From an uncultured Eubacterium sp. (GTDB lineage Bacteria; Bacillota; Clostridia; Peptostreptococcales; Anaerovoracaceae), in the NCBI GenBank assembly GCA_900542385.1, contig UQNP01000025.1, forward strand, positions 1 to 17,309: a stretch of 17,309 bases of DNA, in the 5' to 3' direction. Shown one piece after another: positions 1 through 6,844 of the stretch. Position 1 is the stretch's first letter. Each line of letters begins with the position of its first letter. A program made the translations under genes and the position numbers. Below the pieces are notes generated by a model, which did not search any database, was not told where the DNA came from, and saw only the letters and a list, made by a program, of their open reading frames with translations.

Positions 1-7
1 TGACCTC

Positions 8-694
8 TCATATAAGAAACGGCCAGACAACGAATATATAAAATATACCGCATCCGCATATATAAGGTCCCAGCGGCTTGACATCATCCCTGGAATACTT
101 CTTCAGCAAAATCCCGGCTGCTGCTGCTATGCCGCTCAAAAGAGAGGCGCCGATGAGCACTGCCACCGTCCCTCTTATGCCGAGGCACAATCCGAGACAC
201 GTAAACAGCTTGACATCTCCGAAGCCCATGACATCTTTCCTGAACAGCGCTCCGCCGAGCACTGCCACCATCAGCATAACTCCGCCCCCTGCAAGAGCTC
301 CGAACAGAGGCTGCATGATACCGTCATGATAAGGAATAAATCCAAAGGCAGAAAGCGCCAGCATTATAACGAACTGATCGGGGATTATCATGTATTTCAG
401 ATCCGCCAGGCCGATGATCAGCATCGCCCAGCACGCAAACAATCCGGCTGCCGCAAACTGCACATCAAAAAATGAAAGCCGCACCAAAAGACATGCAAAC
501 CCAGCAGCATAGATCCATCTCCATGGAAAGCCTTTCACCCGCTGTATATAAGGGTCCGAAATCTCCCGCCTCGGTTTTTCACCGTAATCGCACAGCCATT
601 CAGCCGGCATCTTATTGAAAATATATACTGCGCCGAATCCCGCGATGGTCCCAAGTACGAGAGACGCCGCTATTTTTATTATGATTATCAGCAA
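8..694 (-). CDS. Type IV prepilin peptidase (A24 family)
   Basis: This is an integral-membrane aspartic protease that would cleave the leader of type IV pilin or competence pseudopilin precursors. The two catalytic aspartates are visible: D98 in LADLKYMIIPD and D160 in MGFGDVK. Hydrophobic segments run through nearly the whole 228 residues. The N-terminal part (NKMPAEWLCDYGEKP, about residues 27-41) resembles the region before the catalytic core of long PilD enzymes but lacks the paired CxxC motifs, so the N-methylation domain is reduced or absent. The start is TTG at 692-694, chosen because AGGAG lies 8 bases upstream; an ATG inside that Shine-Dalgarno region is out of frame and stops after four codons. 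The stop is TGA at 8-10, followed by GAGGTCA, which could be the binding site of a next gene beyond the window. No pilin or assembly gene is visible, so the substrate is unknown. A weak TTGTGG-N17-TAGAAT promoter lies just upstream. Confidence 0.9.
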   Translation of the reverse strand: MLIIIIKIAASLVLGTIAGFGAVYIFNKMPAEWLCDYGEKPRREISDPYIQRVKGFPWRWIYAAGFACLLVRLSFFDVQFAAAGLFACWAMLIIGLADLKYMIIPDQFVIMLALSAFGFIPYHDGIMQPLFGALAGGGVMLMVAVLGGALFRKDVMGFGDVKLFTCLGLCLGIRGTVAVLIGASLLSGIAAAAGILLKKYSRDDVKPLGPYICGCGIFYIFVVWPFLI

Positions 695-822
695 TTTCCC
701 ATCTCCTGTTTATGCTTTATTCTATCAATTTATCTTTTTAACCACAATATCATTTTACTATTTTCAGCTTATTTTCAATGCGGCAGCGCGGCAGGCAAAA
801 AAACTGATTCAGCATGTCAAAG

Positions 823-860
823 AAAAAACGGCTTTCGGATCACATCCGAAGCCGTTTTTT
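823..860 (-). terminator. Rho-independent terminator of the padR-DUF1700-DUF4097 operon
   Basis: A GC-rich hairpin (CGGCTTCGGAT arm, with one bulged T on the 823-840 side and a CAC loop at 841-843) is bordered by runs of six A and six T. Read on the minus strand it lies about 115 bases after the DUF4097 stop and ends in TTTTTT. It is almost symmetrical and could also work from the plus strand, but no plus-strand gene feeds it. Confidence 0.88.
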
Positions 861-972
861 CATATCATACATATCATATTCACATTACGCTGTTTTTACG
901 CCATTTTTGCGCCGTCTTGATTCACAGCACCTTTGCTCTGGTCCTCAGCCGGCGGTATTTACAGCATACATG

Positions 973-1827
973 TTAATCGGCAAATTCAACGCTCACATCT
1001 CCCGTATCGCAGGTTATCTTGATAACGTAAGCTCCGTTTCCATACTGATAACGTCCGTCTTTTCCCGAATAGCTTTCACCGTTCACACTAAAATCACCTG
1101 TATCAACATCCGCTACCACGCTGTACATGTCTTCGCCGGCATCTGTTACCACATCTACATCTCCAACGTCAGACTGTATATCGACAGCGCCGCTTAGACT
1201 TCCATAGAACGTAATATCCCCTGTATCCAGCTTTGCGTTGAAAGCTCCGCTGCTCACATCGCTGCATACTATATCGCCGTAGTCGCTTTCGACATTCATT
1301 CGTCCCGTCTCACATGCTGTAACGTCTATATCGCCAGTCTCCGATATAAGCGACATATTCTCGGCATTGACATGCTCCACCTGTATATCTCCGTGATGGC
1401 TTCGCACATCTATACTTTCAAAGTCTATATCTGCACAGCTTATTTCTATAAGCGGATATCCGCTGCTGCCGAGATTGACATATACTCCGTCCTTTGCTTC
1501 ATCTTTTACATCTATTTTTAATACCCCGTTTTCAACATACATTTCCGGTCTTGTCATATCATCGCTGTAATATGCCGTCGCGAAAGTTTCTTCTCCCTGA
1601 TATATCTGTACATCTGCATATCCGTCTAACTGTATTGAACTGAATTCCTCACCCTGAAGTTTTTCACTTATCCTTTCTTCAGACGGTACATTTATCCACG
1701 AATATTTATCTGAAAGTTTATCCATGGATTCTACTCCCCCTGTCAGATATCCTACGATAAACAGTATGAACCCGGCTCCTACTACAGACGCGCATATCAA
1801 CCAAAACTTTTTGATCCTCCTGTTCAT
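973..1827 (-). CDS. DUF4097 family beta-strand repeat protein, membrane-anchored
   Basis: A 284-residue protein with one N-terminal transmembrane anchor (about residues 9-29) and an extracytoplasmic region. From about residue 140 the extracytoplasmic part carries seven short repeats built around a G-D-hydrophobic core: HGDIQV, TGDIDV, YGDIVC, TGDITF, VGDVDV, TGDFSV and TGDVSV. This spacing is typical of DUF4097/putative adhesin proteins predicted to fold as a beta-helix or solenoid. The molecular function is not known. The ATG at 1825-1827 directly abuts the stop of the DUF1700 gene, whose last codons provide a perfect AAGGAGG binding site, so the two are translationally coupled. It is the last gene of the operon. 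In Firmicutes this family often travels with PadR and DUF1700 genes, which suggests a role in sensing or responding to envelope state; that role is inference. Confidence 0.9.
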   Translation of the reverse strand: MNRRIKKFWLICASVVGAGFILFIVGYLTGGVESMDKLSDKYSWINVPSEERISEKLQGEEFSSIQLDGYADVQIYQGEETFATAYYSDDMTRPEMYVENGVLKIDVKDEAKDGVYVNLGSSGYPLIEISCADIDFESIDVRSHHGDIQVEHVNAENMSLISETGDIDVTACETGRMNVESDYGDIVCSDVSSGAFNAKLDTGDITFYGSLSGAVDIQSDVGDVDVVTDAGEDMYSVVADVDTGDFSVNGESYSGKDGRYQYGNGAYVIKITCDTGDVSVEFAD

Positions 1828-2466
1828 CTATCTTACCTCCTTATCGTAATTCCATTTGCCAAAGTCTGCGCTGCCTTCTCTTCTGAGCTTTCTCTTTTCA
1901 AGCATTTTTCTTACAGCGCGCACTGAAGCCTTGACGACTTCTTTAGTCCCCTTTGCAACTAAATATCCCAAAACGGCAGATACGCCCAGTCCCATGAGGC
2001 CTATCCCTATGAACAGACAGGCAGTCGCCGGCGCCACTACTGTTGCAAGCGCTCCTATCACGAGACATCCTATGCTGGCTGCCGCCGCTCCTATCAGACA
2101 TGCGATTATTCCTGCGACACAACTTATGAATACAGCTATTGCAGCTATTGCTATACACAGGAACACGATTATAAGCGGTATTGAAACAGGTGCTGAACAT
2201 ATCCCTATTATTATCCATTTCGCTGCCGCAAAGCCCTTTTTAGCAACCGGTATATCGTCGTCGTCGAGAAGTTTCACCGCATATTCGGATTTTATCTGCC
2301 CTGCCACCTTTTTTGGATTTCCCAGAGCTTTTATTACATTATCTTCGTTATCTTCCCCTGCTTCATCAAAATATTCTTCGTAGTATTCGACAGCCGCCTC
2401 CACTTCTTCTTCGGGAAGCTTCGACAATTCTTTTCTCAGTTCATCAATAAATACTTCTCTATTCAT
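1828..2466 (-). CDS. DUF1700/HAAS-domain membrane protein
   Basis: The 212-residue product starts with a helical, acidic N-terminal domain (residues 1-66: MNREVFIDELRKELSKLP, EAAVEYYEEYFDEAGED, LGNPKKVAGQI), the signature of DUF1700/HAAS signalling proteins. A strongly hydrophobic block with about four membrane segments follows (residues 82-170) and then a basic tail. A longer in-frame start at 2589 exists. I chose 2464-2466 because a GGAGG lies 8 bases upstream and the conserved domain begins exactly there; the extra 41 residues would be a low-complexity K/Q-rich read-through of the padR 3' end. The start overlaps the padR stop by 8 bases. The family is a common partner of PadR regulators and is thought to transmit a membrane signal to them; the ligand is unknown. 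Confidence 0.88.
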   Translation of the reverse strand: MNREVFIDELRKELSKLPEEEVEAAVEYYEEYFDEAGEDNEDNVIKALGNPKKVAGQIKSEYAVKLLDDDDIPVAKKGFAAAKWIIIGICSAPVSIPLIIVFLCIAIAAIAVFISCVAGIIACLIGAAAASIGCLVIGALATVVAPATACLFIGIGLMGLGVSAVLGYLVAKGTKEVVKASVRAVRKMLEKRKLRREGSADFGKWNYDKEVR

Positions 2467-2923
2467 GATCTCCACCTCCATCCTCTTTTTCGCCGTGTGT
2501 ATTTTCTGCTGTTTTTGCGGTTTGTTTGTCTGAGCTCTCTGCGTCTTCTGTTGTTTTCTGGGACGCGGCTCCGGCACTGTCCTTCTCATATCCGACCGGC
2601 CGCTGATCCGCCGTCTCAGGATCGCGCAGAAAAGTATCTATCGCTGTTTTGTAATCTATCCACTGCTTTTTGTACTCTGCAAGCTGTGCTTTGCCTGTCT
2701 CAGTTATAGAATAATATCTCCTGTTCCTACCCTGATAAGGTTCATCGTATGTCTCACACAACTTTTCCTTCTGGAGTCTCCTGAGTACAGGATAAAGAGT
2801 GGATTCCGATACAATTATCGCTTTTTTCATCTGCTGTGTTATCTCATACCCGTAAGTATCCCCCCTGCTCAAAATCGCCAAGGCGCACGCGTCCAGCAGA
2901 CTGGATTCAATTTTAAACGCCAT
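2459..2923 (-). CDS. PadR family transcriptional regulator
   Basis: A 154-residue winged-helix repressor. The N-terminal half has the PadR pattern: ALAILSRGDTYGYEITQQM (helix before the HTH), SESTLYPVLRRLQKEKLCE (recognition helix), then the wing YYSITETGKAQLAEY. The short helical dimerisation arm ends near residue 100 and is followed by an unusual acidic/polar tail of about 45 residues (rich in E, D, K, T, A), probably disordered. The ATG at 2921-2923 has a consensus TAAGGAGG 5 bases upstream. It is the first gene of a three-gene operon with overlapping or abutting frames. A TATAC-N3-GTATA dyad inside its own promoter suggests autorepression. The effector is not evident; in this gene context it is likely linked to membrane or cell-wall stress (inference). 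Confidence 0.93.
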   Translation of the reverse strand: MAFKIESSLLDACALAILSRGDTYGYEITQQMKKAIIVSESTLYPVLRRLQKEKLCETYDEPYQGRNRRYYSITETGKAQLAEYKKQWIDYKTAIDTFLRDPETADQRPVGYEKDSAGAASQKTTEDAESSDKQTAKTAENTHGEKEDGGGDHE

Positions 2924-3000
2924 GATTACCTCCTTATCTCAAACTACTCAAATACTTCCACGTATTGTTATATTCCATCATATATGATTTCCTGTTTAAT

Positions 3001-3029
3001 ACTATACGCTGTATAATATTATTTGTCAA
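3001..3029 (-). promoter_or_regulatory. Sigma-A promoter of the padR operon with overlapping dyad
   Basis: On the minus strand a perfect -35 TTGACA (3029-3024) is followed by a 17-base spacer and TATAGT (3006-3001), placing transcription start near 2994. The perfect inverted repeat TATAC-N3-GTATA (3003-3015) covers the end of the spacer and four bases of the -10 box. This is where a repressor would block RNA polymerase, and PadR is the natural candidate. Confidence 0.8.
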
Positions 3030-3445
3030 CAATTAAATTTAAATCTCATAAATAAATCTTTAGGAGAGAGCAATTTGGGAAGCACGAGCTTCATGAATAC
3101 GAATTTGGGTCTGCTAACTTTGGCACACTAAATTCAAGGTTTCCAGAAACCGAAAATTTTATGCTTTTACGGATTTCTGCTCTTAAGAGCATAGGCCTTG
3201 CGGCTGGAGCTTTCGGGATGTGATGATTTAGGTGAAGGCTTTCAGCGGAGGTATGTGAGGAATTTAGGTAGAGACCTTCGATATGGAATTTGAAGATTGG
3301 GATAGAAGTAGAAATTAGTATTGTGATAAAAATGGATAAGGGGATAGTAGTGCAGATTAAAGCGGCAGAAGCGGGCTATAGGATAAGTTTATGTCAGATG
3401 GATAGAGATTAAATGACTTCCAGCCGGATAAAAGCAGATCTTATT
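3030..3445. other. Unexplained 416-base non-coding region with plus-strand purine bias and small dyads
   Basis: I find no credible gene in this stretch: every frame on both strands is interrupted by stops. It is A/G-rich with few C on the plus strand, the opposite of the flanking minus-strand genes, so it looks like a plus-strand transcript or a decayed plus-strand element. It holds several dyads: GAAGC-ACGA-GCTTC (3079-3092), GGTTTC-CA-GAAACC (3138-3151), a 14-bp palindrome TGCTCTTAAGAGCA (3178-3191), GGCC-TTGC-GGCT (3194-3205) and an imperfect CTTCGA/TTTGAAG pair (about 3277-3296). The octamer AATTTGGG occurs twice near 3072 and 3102. It may be a structured RNA or an intergenic repeat. No terminator is evident after the racemase gene. 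Confidence 0.5.
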
Positions 3446-4216
3446 TTACAGATCGGCAGATCTAAGCGTTTTGCCATACATTGTTACTGTCTTCATCGCA
3501 AGGACTTTGAGGGAGTCGACAACAAAATCGTATTTTTTGTCAAGATGCATATCCTCGCATACCACCGACAGCTCGGTGCATCCCATTATTACAGCATCGC
3601 ACCCTTTATTTCTCATATGCTCAATAACTTCATCCACTTCTTTTTCATCGACAGGAAGACCTGCCTTAACGCAGCCGTAGATTATGTGGTTTACTTTTTT
3701 CTGATATTCTTTGTCCGGTGCGACGCAGCATACATTTTCTTCTTTGCCGTAATAACTGTAAGTCCCTGAAGATATCGTCCCTTCCGTTGCCAATATGCCC
3801 AATTTTATGCTTCCAGAGGCTTTTGATGCAGATGATGTCCCGCTTTCTTTTCGGTCCTTCCCGCAGCATTTGTCCGCCGCATAGCGTATCGTCTCTTTTA
3901 TTATATTGATGACCGGTATTTTCACGGATCTTTCGATATCTTCAAAAAAATAATGAGCAGTATTGCACGGTATGACTATAAACAGGCATCCCGCCTCCTC
4001 CAGCATTTTTGCATCATCAGTCATATCTTTGAGAGGGGAATCTTTGCTTTTTCCGAGAATATAGTCCGTCCTGTCGGGAATAGTGGCATGATTGGATACG
4101 AGCATATTTATATGCTCCTGATCTGTTTCCGCTTCAGTCATTCTTATTATGAGATTCATAAAATAAACAGTTGCCAGAGGACCTATGCCTCCCAGCACGC
4201 CAACCGAATTTTTCAT
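3446..4216 (-). CDS. Aspartate/glutamate racemase family protein, probable aspartate racemase
   Basis: This cofactor-independent racemase would interconvert L- and D-aspartate by a two-cysteine mechanism. Both catalytic cysteines are seen: C84 in VIPCNTAH and C213 in MGCTELS. The N-terminus GVLGGIGPLATVYF and the SNHATIPDRT segment are typical of the aspartate racemase branch. The region around residues 117-137 is a serine/lysine-rich insertion. The start at 4214-4216 is preferred over the longer frame at 4255 because GGAGG lies 7 bases upstream and the fold begins here, giving 256 residues. It is the second gene after the ATP-grasp ligase with a gap of about 45 bases. D-aspartate for peptidoglycan cross-bridges is the likely product use, as in the D-Asp ligase/racemase pair of enterococci. 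Glutamate racemase (MurI) is less likely because that family has different signature motifs. Confidence 0.88.
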   Translation of the reverse strand: MKNSVGVLGGIGPLATVYFMNLIIRMTEAETDQEHINMLVSNHATIPDRTDYILGKSKDSPLKDMTDDAKMLEEAGCLFIVIPCNTAHYFFEDIERSVKIPVINIIKETIRYAADKCCGKDRKESGTSSASKASGSIKLGILATEGTISSGTYSYYGKEENVCCVAPDKEYQKKVNHIIYGCVKAGLPVDEKEVDEVIEHMRNKGCDAVIMGCTELSVVCEDMHLDKKYDFVVDSLKVLAMKTVTMYGKTLRSADL

Positions 4217-4261
4217 ATCTGCGCCTCCAAATGTCCCCGCACGCCCAAAATGCACGTGTCT

Positions 4262-5497
4262 TTATTTCCTGCCTTCCAGCTTTAAGAATCTGTTGAATCT
4301 TCTCTTCTGTGTGAACATGAAATACTTCACATACAGCTTATGGATGATATTCTTTTCACCCCTGTAATCGATAGGATTGGATACCTTGCCTTCCCTGTAA
4401 AGTCTCTTCACCTGCTCTTTCAGCTCATCGCTGCCGCAATAAGCCAAAACTATGGATTTAGGCACTACGGTGTACAGATTTTCATTGTCCGCTATGACTA
4501 TCTTATTGTCAAACTTCTTATTGTATATAAGATCGTCCACTATCCATTTTACAGCGTTGAATCCGCTTCCTGTAATGTAGAAATTGCTCCTGCCGAGCCT
4601 TGTGTTTATTTCAAAATACTTGTATTTACCGTCTCTTTCATCGTACTTGATATCGAAGTTGGCAAATCCTGTATAACCTGTTTCTTCAAGGAATTTTATA
4701 GACTTGTCCATGACATCTCTGTCAACGGTATTTATTATCGCCACAGGATTTCCGATGGCTGCATCTCCGTGATCCTCCAGTATAGTATGTCCGAAAGACA
4801 TGAATCTAACCTTGGAATTCCTGTCGCAGTAACAGGTGAGTATATGCATGTAATTGTCATCTCCCGGGATGAAATCCTGAACGAGGAATTTATAACCGTA
4901 GGAGCTTTTCTCAAGTTCTGACAGCATCCCTTTGAGCTCTTCCATGCTGTTGAACTTGAAAACTTTCTTCTTGCCTTTGAACTCTGCATAATGATATTCT
5001 GCACTGCTTGCAGGTTTTGCTATAACAGGGAAATCAAATGGGAGCTTTAGCGGAGTCTTTTCCTTGACATCGTATACGAAGGTTTCAGGATAATCCACTC
5101 CCGTCTTTTCACATATATCATAAAAACTGTCTTTAAGCACAAGCTTATTTAAAAGCTCCTCTTCTATATAAGGAATCACATAGTACTTTTCAAGCACGTC
5201 TCTGTTTTCGATTATCATCCTTACATACCAGTCGCCGCAGGCGATCAGAAGGAGTTTCTTCTTTCCTTCATACTGCTTGCCAAGCGATACGAGCCTGTCC
5301 ATAAAAGTATCAAGCTCGTTCATCTTCGGCTCTATTATGTTGTCTATTATGCTCGAATAGGAATTGAGCCAGTTTTTCACAGTGCTTATAGCTATGGATT
5401 TTATTTCATACTCTTCGTGAAAGGATCTTGCGAGGCTGTAAGTCGTTATATCTCCTCCCAGGATCACCGGAATAAATTCTGTTTCGTTTGATTTCAT
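4262..5497 (-). CDS. ATP-grasp carboxylate-amine ligase, probable D-aspartate ligase
   Basis: A 411-residue ATP-grasp enzyme. The N-terminal pre-ATP-grasp domain starts FIPVILGGDITTYSLARSFHE. The ATP-grasp core includes FPVIAKPAS (about 156-164, P-loop lysine), a VQDFIPGDDNYMH strand, and FEINTRLGRSNF, the E-x-N metal-binding motif. These features match the ligase type that adds D-aspartate to the stem-peptide lysine in Enterococcus faecium and relatives. The neighbouring racemase strongly supports D-Asp as substrate; that assignment is inferred from family and context. The start at 5495-5497 is preferred: AGAGG lies about 10 bases upstream, whereas the in-frame ATG at 5533 has no binding site and would lie within about 3 bases of the predicted transcription start. 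Other amino acid ligases of the same fold remain possible. Confidence 0.8.
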   Translation of the reverse strand: MKSNETEFIPVILGGDITTYSLARSFHEEYEIKSIAISTVKNWLNSYSSIIDNIIEPKMNELDTFMDRLVSLGKQYEGKKKLLLIACGDWYVRMIIENRDVLEKYYVIPYIEEELLNKLVLKDSFYDICEKTGVDYPETFVYDVKEKTPLKLPFDFPVIAKPASSAEYHYAEFKGKKKVFKFNSMEELKGMLSELEKSSYGYKFLVQDFIPGDDNYMHILTCYCDRNSKVRFMSFGHTILEDHGDAAIGNPVAIINTVDRDVMDKSIKFLEETGYTGFANFDIKYDERDGKYKYFEINTRLGRSNFYITGSGFNAVKWIVDDLIYNKKFDNKIVIADNENLYTVVPKSIVLAYCGSDELKEQVKRLYREGKVSNPIDYRGEKNIIHKLYVKYFMFTQKRRFNRFLKLEGRK

Positions 5498-5542
5498 AAT
5501 TATCATACCTCTGTTTTTATCATTGAATTTCATGATAACATC

Positions 5543-5571
5543 ATTATATTCTTATATCAATAATCTTTTAA
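5543..5571 (-). promoter_or_regulatory. Probable promoter of the D-Asp ligase/racemase operon
   Basis: On the minus strand TTAAAA (5571-5566), a 17-base spacer and a perfect TATAAT (5548-5543) would start transcription near 5536. This leaves about 39 bases of leader before the ATG at 5497 and argues against the upstream ATG at 5533. The -35 matches only 4 of 6 positions. Confidence 0.45.
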
Positions 5572-5667
5572 CCCCTATCAGATCTGAAAATATTCAAATA
5601 TGTTTTATTATATCACTGTTTTGCCGTAAAATACATTTCACCATATAAAAAAGCATGATCTGTTCTA

Positions 5668-5690
5668 ATCAATGCAGACGTTCCATTGAT
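5668..5690. promoter_or_regulatory. 23-bp inverted repeat upstream of the Crp/Fnr gene (possible operator)
   Basis: Perfect 7-base arms ATCAATG (5668-5674) and CATTGAT (5684-5690) flank 9 bases. The dyad centre (5679) lies 35 bases upstream of the last base of the crp -10 box, close to the -41.5 position used by Crp/Fnr activators, and the right arm overlaps the -35 hexamer. It could be an autoregulatory site or a site for another factor. Confidence 0.4.
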
Positions 5691-5714
5691 ATGTGCCGTA
5701 TATTCTGCTATATT
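5686..5714 (+). promoter_or_regulatory. Sigma-A promoter of the Crp/Fnr-family gene
   Basis: TTGATA (5686-5691), a 17-base spacer and TATATT (5709-5714), each matching consensus at 5 of 6 positions, give a start near 5721. The leader to the ATG at 5741 is about 20 bases and holds the GGAGA binding site at 5728-5732. Confidence 0.65.
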
Positions 5715-5740
5715 AAAACACATAAAAGGAGACTATGCTT

Positions 5741-6400
5741 ATGAATTACTTAACGTATTTACCCGTGTTTGATAACCTGACAAAGCCGCAGCAGGCCTCT
5801 CTTACCAACTCAGCTTTTGTTCGTAAATTCAATAAAAACGAAATCCTGCACAACGGCTCTCAGGACTGCACAGGTCTTATCCTGGTGCTGTCGGGTCAGC
5901 TCCGTGCCTTTACAATATCCGACGGCGGCAGAGAGATCACAATGTATCGTCTCTTTGAGCGCGATATTTGCCTCTTTTCCGCTTCATGTATAATGAACAG
6001 CATCCAGTTCGACATAACTGTCACAGCGGAAAAGGATACCGAAGTTTTAGTGATCCCGTCGGAAATCTATAAGAACATCATGGATGTTTCCGCACCCCTT
6101 GCCAACTATACAAACGAAGTCATGGCAAGCCGGTTTTCGGACGTTATGTGGCTGATAGAGCAAATCATGTGGAAAAGTTTTGACAAACGGCTTGCAGATT
6201 TTCTCCTAAGTGAAGCTAACATCGAGGACTCCGACACTCTTAAGATCACCCACGAAACCATCGGCAACCATTTAGGCAGCCCGCGGGAAGTGGTGACACG
6301 AATGCTGAAGTATTTCGTAAACGAGGGTCTCATCTCCCTCTCCCGCGGAACTATAAAGATCATAGACAGGGGAGGTCTTGAGAAAATAACAGACCAATAG
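5741..6400 (+). CDS. Crp/Fnr family transcriptional regulator
   Basis: A 219-residue regulator with an N-terminal cyclic-nucleotide-binding-like beta barrel (about residues 10-110), a dimerisation helix (about 115-150) and a C-terminal winged HTH (about 150-210). The recognition helix SPREVVTRMLKYF has R182, E183 and R187, the R-E-x-x-x-R spacing that contacts GTGA in E. coli CRP. Cysteines at 43, 77 and 83 do not form the N-terminal Fnr [4Fe-4S] cluster motif, and the cAMP-binding residues of CRP are not recognisable, so the signal may be redox, a haem ligand or something else. Two ATGs fit; 5741 is preferred because GGAGA lies 8 bases upstream, while 5735 would leave only 2 bases. It is the only plus-strand gene here and faces the thioredoxin gene tail-to-tail. 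GTGA-type palindromes upstream of trxA and of the ferredoxin gene are its likely targets. Confidence 0.92.
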   Translation: MNYLTYLPVFDNLTKPQQASLTNSAFVRKFNKNEILHNGSQDCTGLILVLSGQLRAFTISDGGREITMYRLFERDICLFSASCIMNSIQFDITVTAEKDTEVLVIPSEIYKNIMDVSAPLANYTNEVMASRFSDVMWLIEQIMWKSFDKRLADFLLSEANIEDSDTLKITHETIGNHLGSPREVVTRMLKYFVNEGLISLSRGTIKIIDRGGLEKITDQ

Positions 6401-6421
6401 AACACAAACCAATAAATAAAA

Positions 6422-6459
6422 CGCTGAGTATCTCAAAAAGAAATTCTCCGCGCTTTTTT
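6422..6459 (+). terminator. Probable terminator after the Crp/Fnr gene (perhaps bidirectional)
   Basis: An imperfect stem CGC-x-GAG (6422-6428) / CTC-x-GCG (6446-6452) with a long A-rich loop is followed by C and six T (6454-6459). Read on the minus strand the same stem is followed by TTTTATTTATT, so it may also end the trxA transcript. The stem is weak. Confidence 0.5.
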
Positions 6460-6506
6460 GACATATCCCTGCACATCGGCAGAAATCAAACTATCCTATA
6501 TCTCCC

Positions 6507-6812
6507 CTACAGCATTGCCTCAATCTGCTCTTTCGGCATATATCCCACAGCTTTGCTTTCAAGATTTCCATCTTTGAGTACAGCAAGCATCGGAATGCTC
6601 GTTACCTGAAACTTGGCCGCAAGCTCAGGCTGCTCGTCAACATTGACTTTTCCGACCTTAACATCGCTTCGCTCATCTGCGATCTCAGATACAACAGGAC
6701 CTACCATGCGGCAGGGACCGCACCAATCAGCATAAAAATCCAAAAGCACCGGTATATTGGAATTCAAAACTTCGCTTGCGAAATTCTCTTTGTTTATTTT
6801 GATTACAGACAT
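6507..6812 (-). CDS. trxA: Thioredoxin
   Basis: A 101-residue classical thioredoxin that reduces protein disulfides in the cytoplasm. It has the active site W30-C31-G32-P33-C34, the preceding strand VLLDFYADW, the cis-proline P74 in TSIPML and the usual C-terminal helix; the length is normal for the family. The ATG at 6810-6812 is preferred over the one at 6818 because GGAGG is 8 bases away in the first case and only 2 in the second. It follows the membrane 4Fe-4S gene by about 70 bases and has its own TATAAT box and GTGA palindrome in that gap, so it can be transcribed alone as well as by read-through. No thioredoxin reductase is seen here; the adjoining ferredoxin and membrane Fe-S protein could be its electron source, which is speculation. 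Confidence 0.95.
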   Translation of the reverse strand: MSVIKINKENFASEVLNSNIPVLLDFYADWCGPCRMVGPVVSEIADERSDVKVGKVNVDEQPELAAKFQVTSIPMLAVLKDGNLESKAVGYMPKEQIEAML

Positions 6813-6844
6813 TTTCATATCCTCCTTTGCTTTATCATGCTCAT

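Noticed and set aside
1856..2383. A 175-codon plus-strand open frame
   Set aside because: It is antisense to the DUF1700 gene, with composition mirroring its hydrophobic segments, and has no start signals.
2467..2589. An N-terminal extension of the DUF1700 protein by 41 residues
   Set aside because: The extension reads the padR 3' end in another frame and is low-complexity; the internal ATG has a strong GGAGG and starts the known domain.
3075..3131. An 18-residue frame starting TTG with AGGAGA 7 bases upstream on the plus strand
   Set aside because: The length, the TTG start, the lack of any recognisable sequence and the hairpin-rich setting make chance more likely than a gene.
4340..4921. 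A 193-codon open frame on the plus strand
   Set aside because: It lies wholly opposite the ATP-grasp ligase, has no ribosome binding site and its translation looks like an antisense shadow.
5604..5616. A GTGATATAAT half-site upstream of the D-Asp ligase gene as a third Crp/Fnr operator
   Set aside because: It has only one good half-site, and its spacing to the candidate -10 box does not match the two strong sites.
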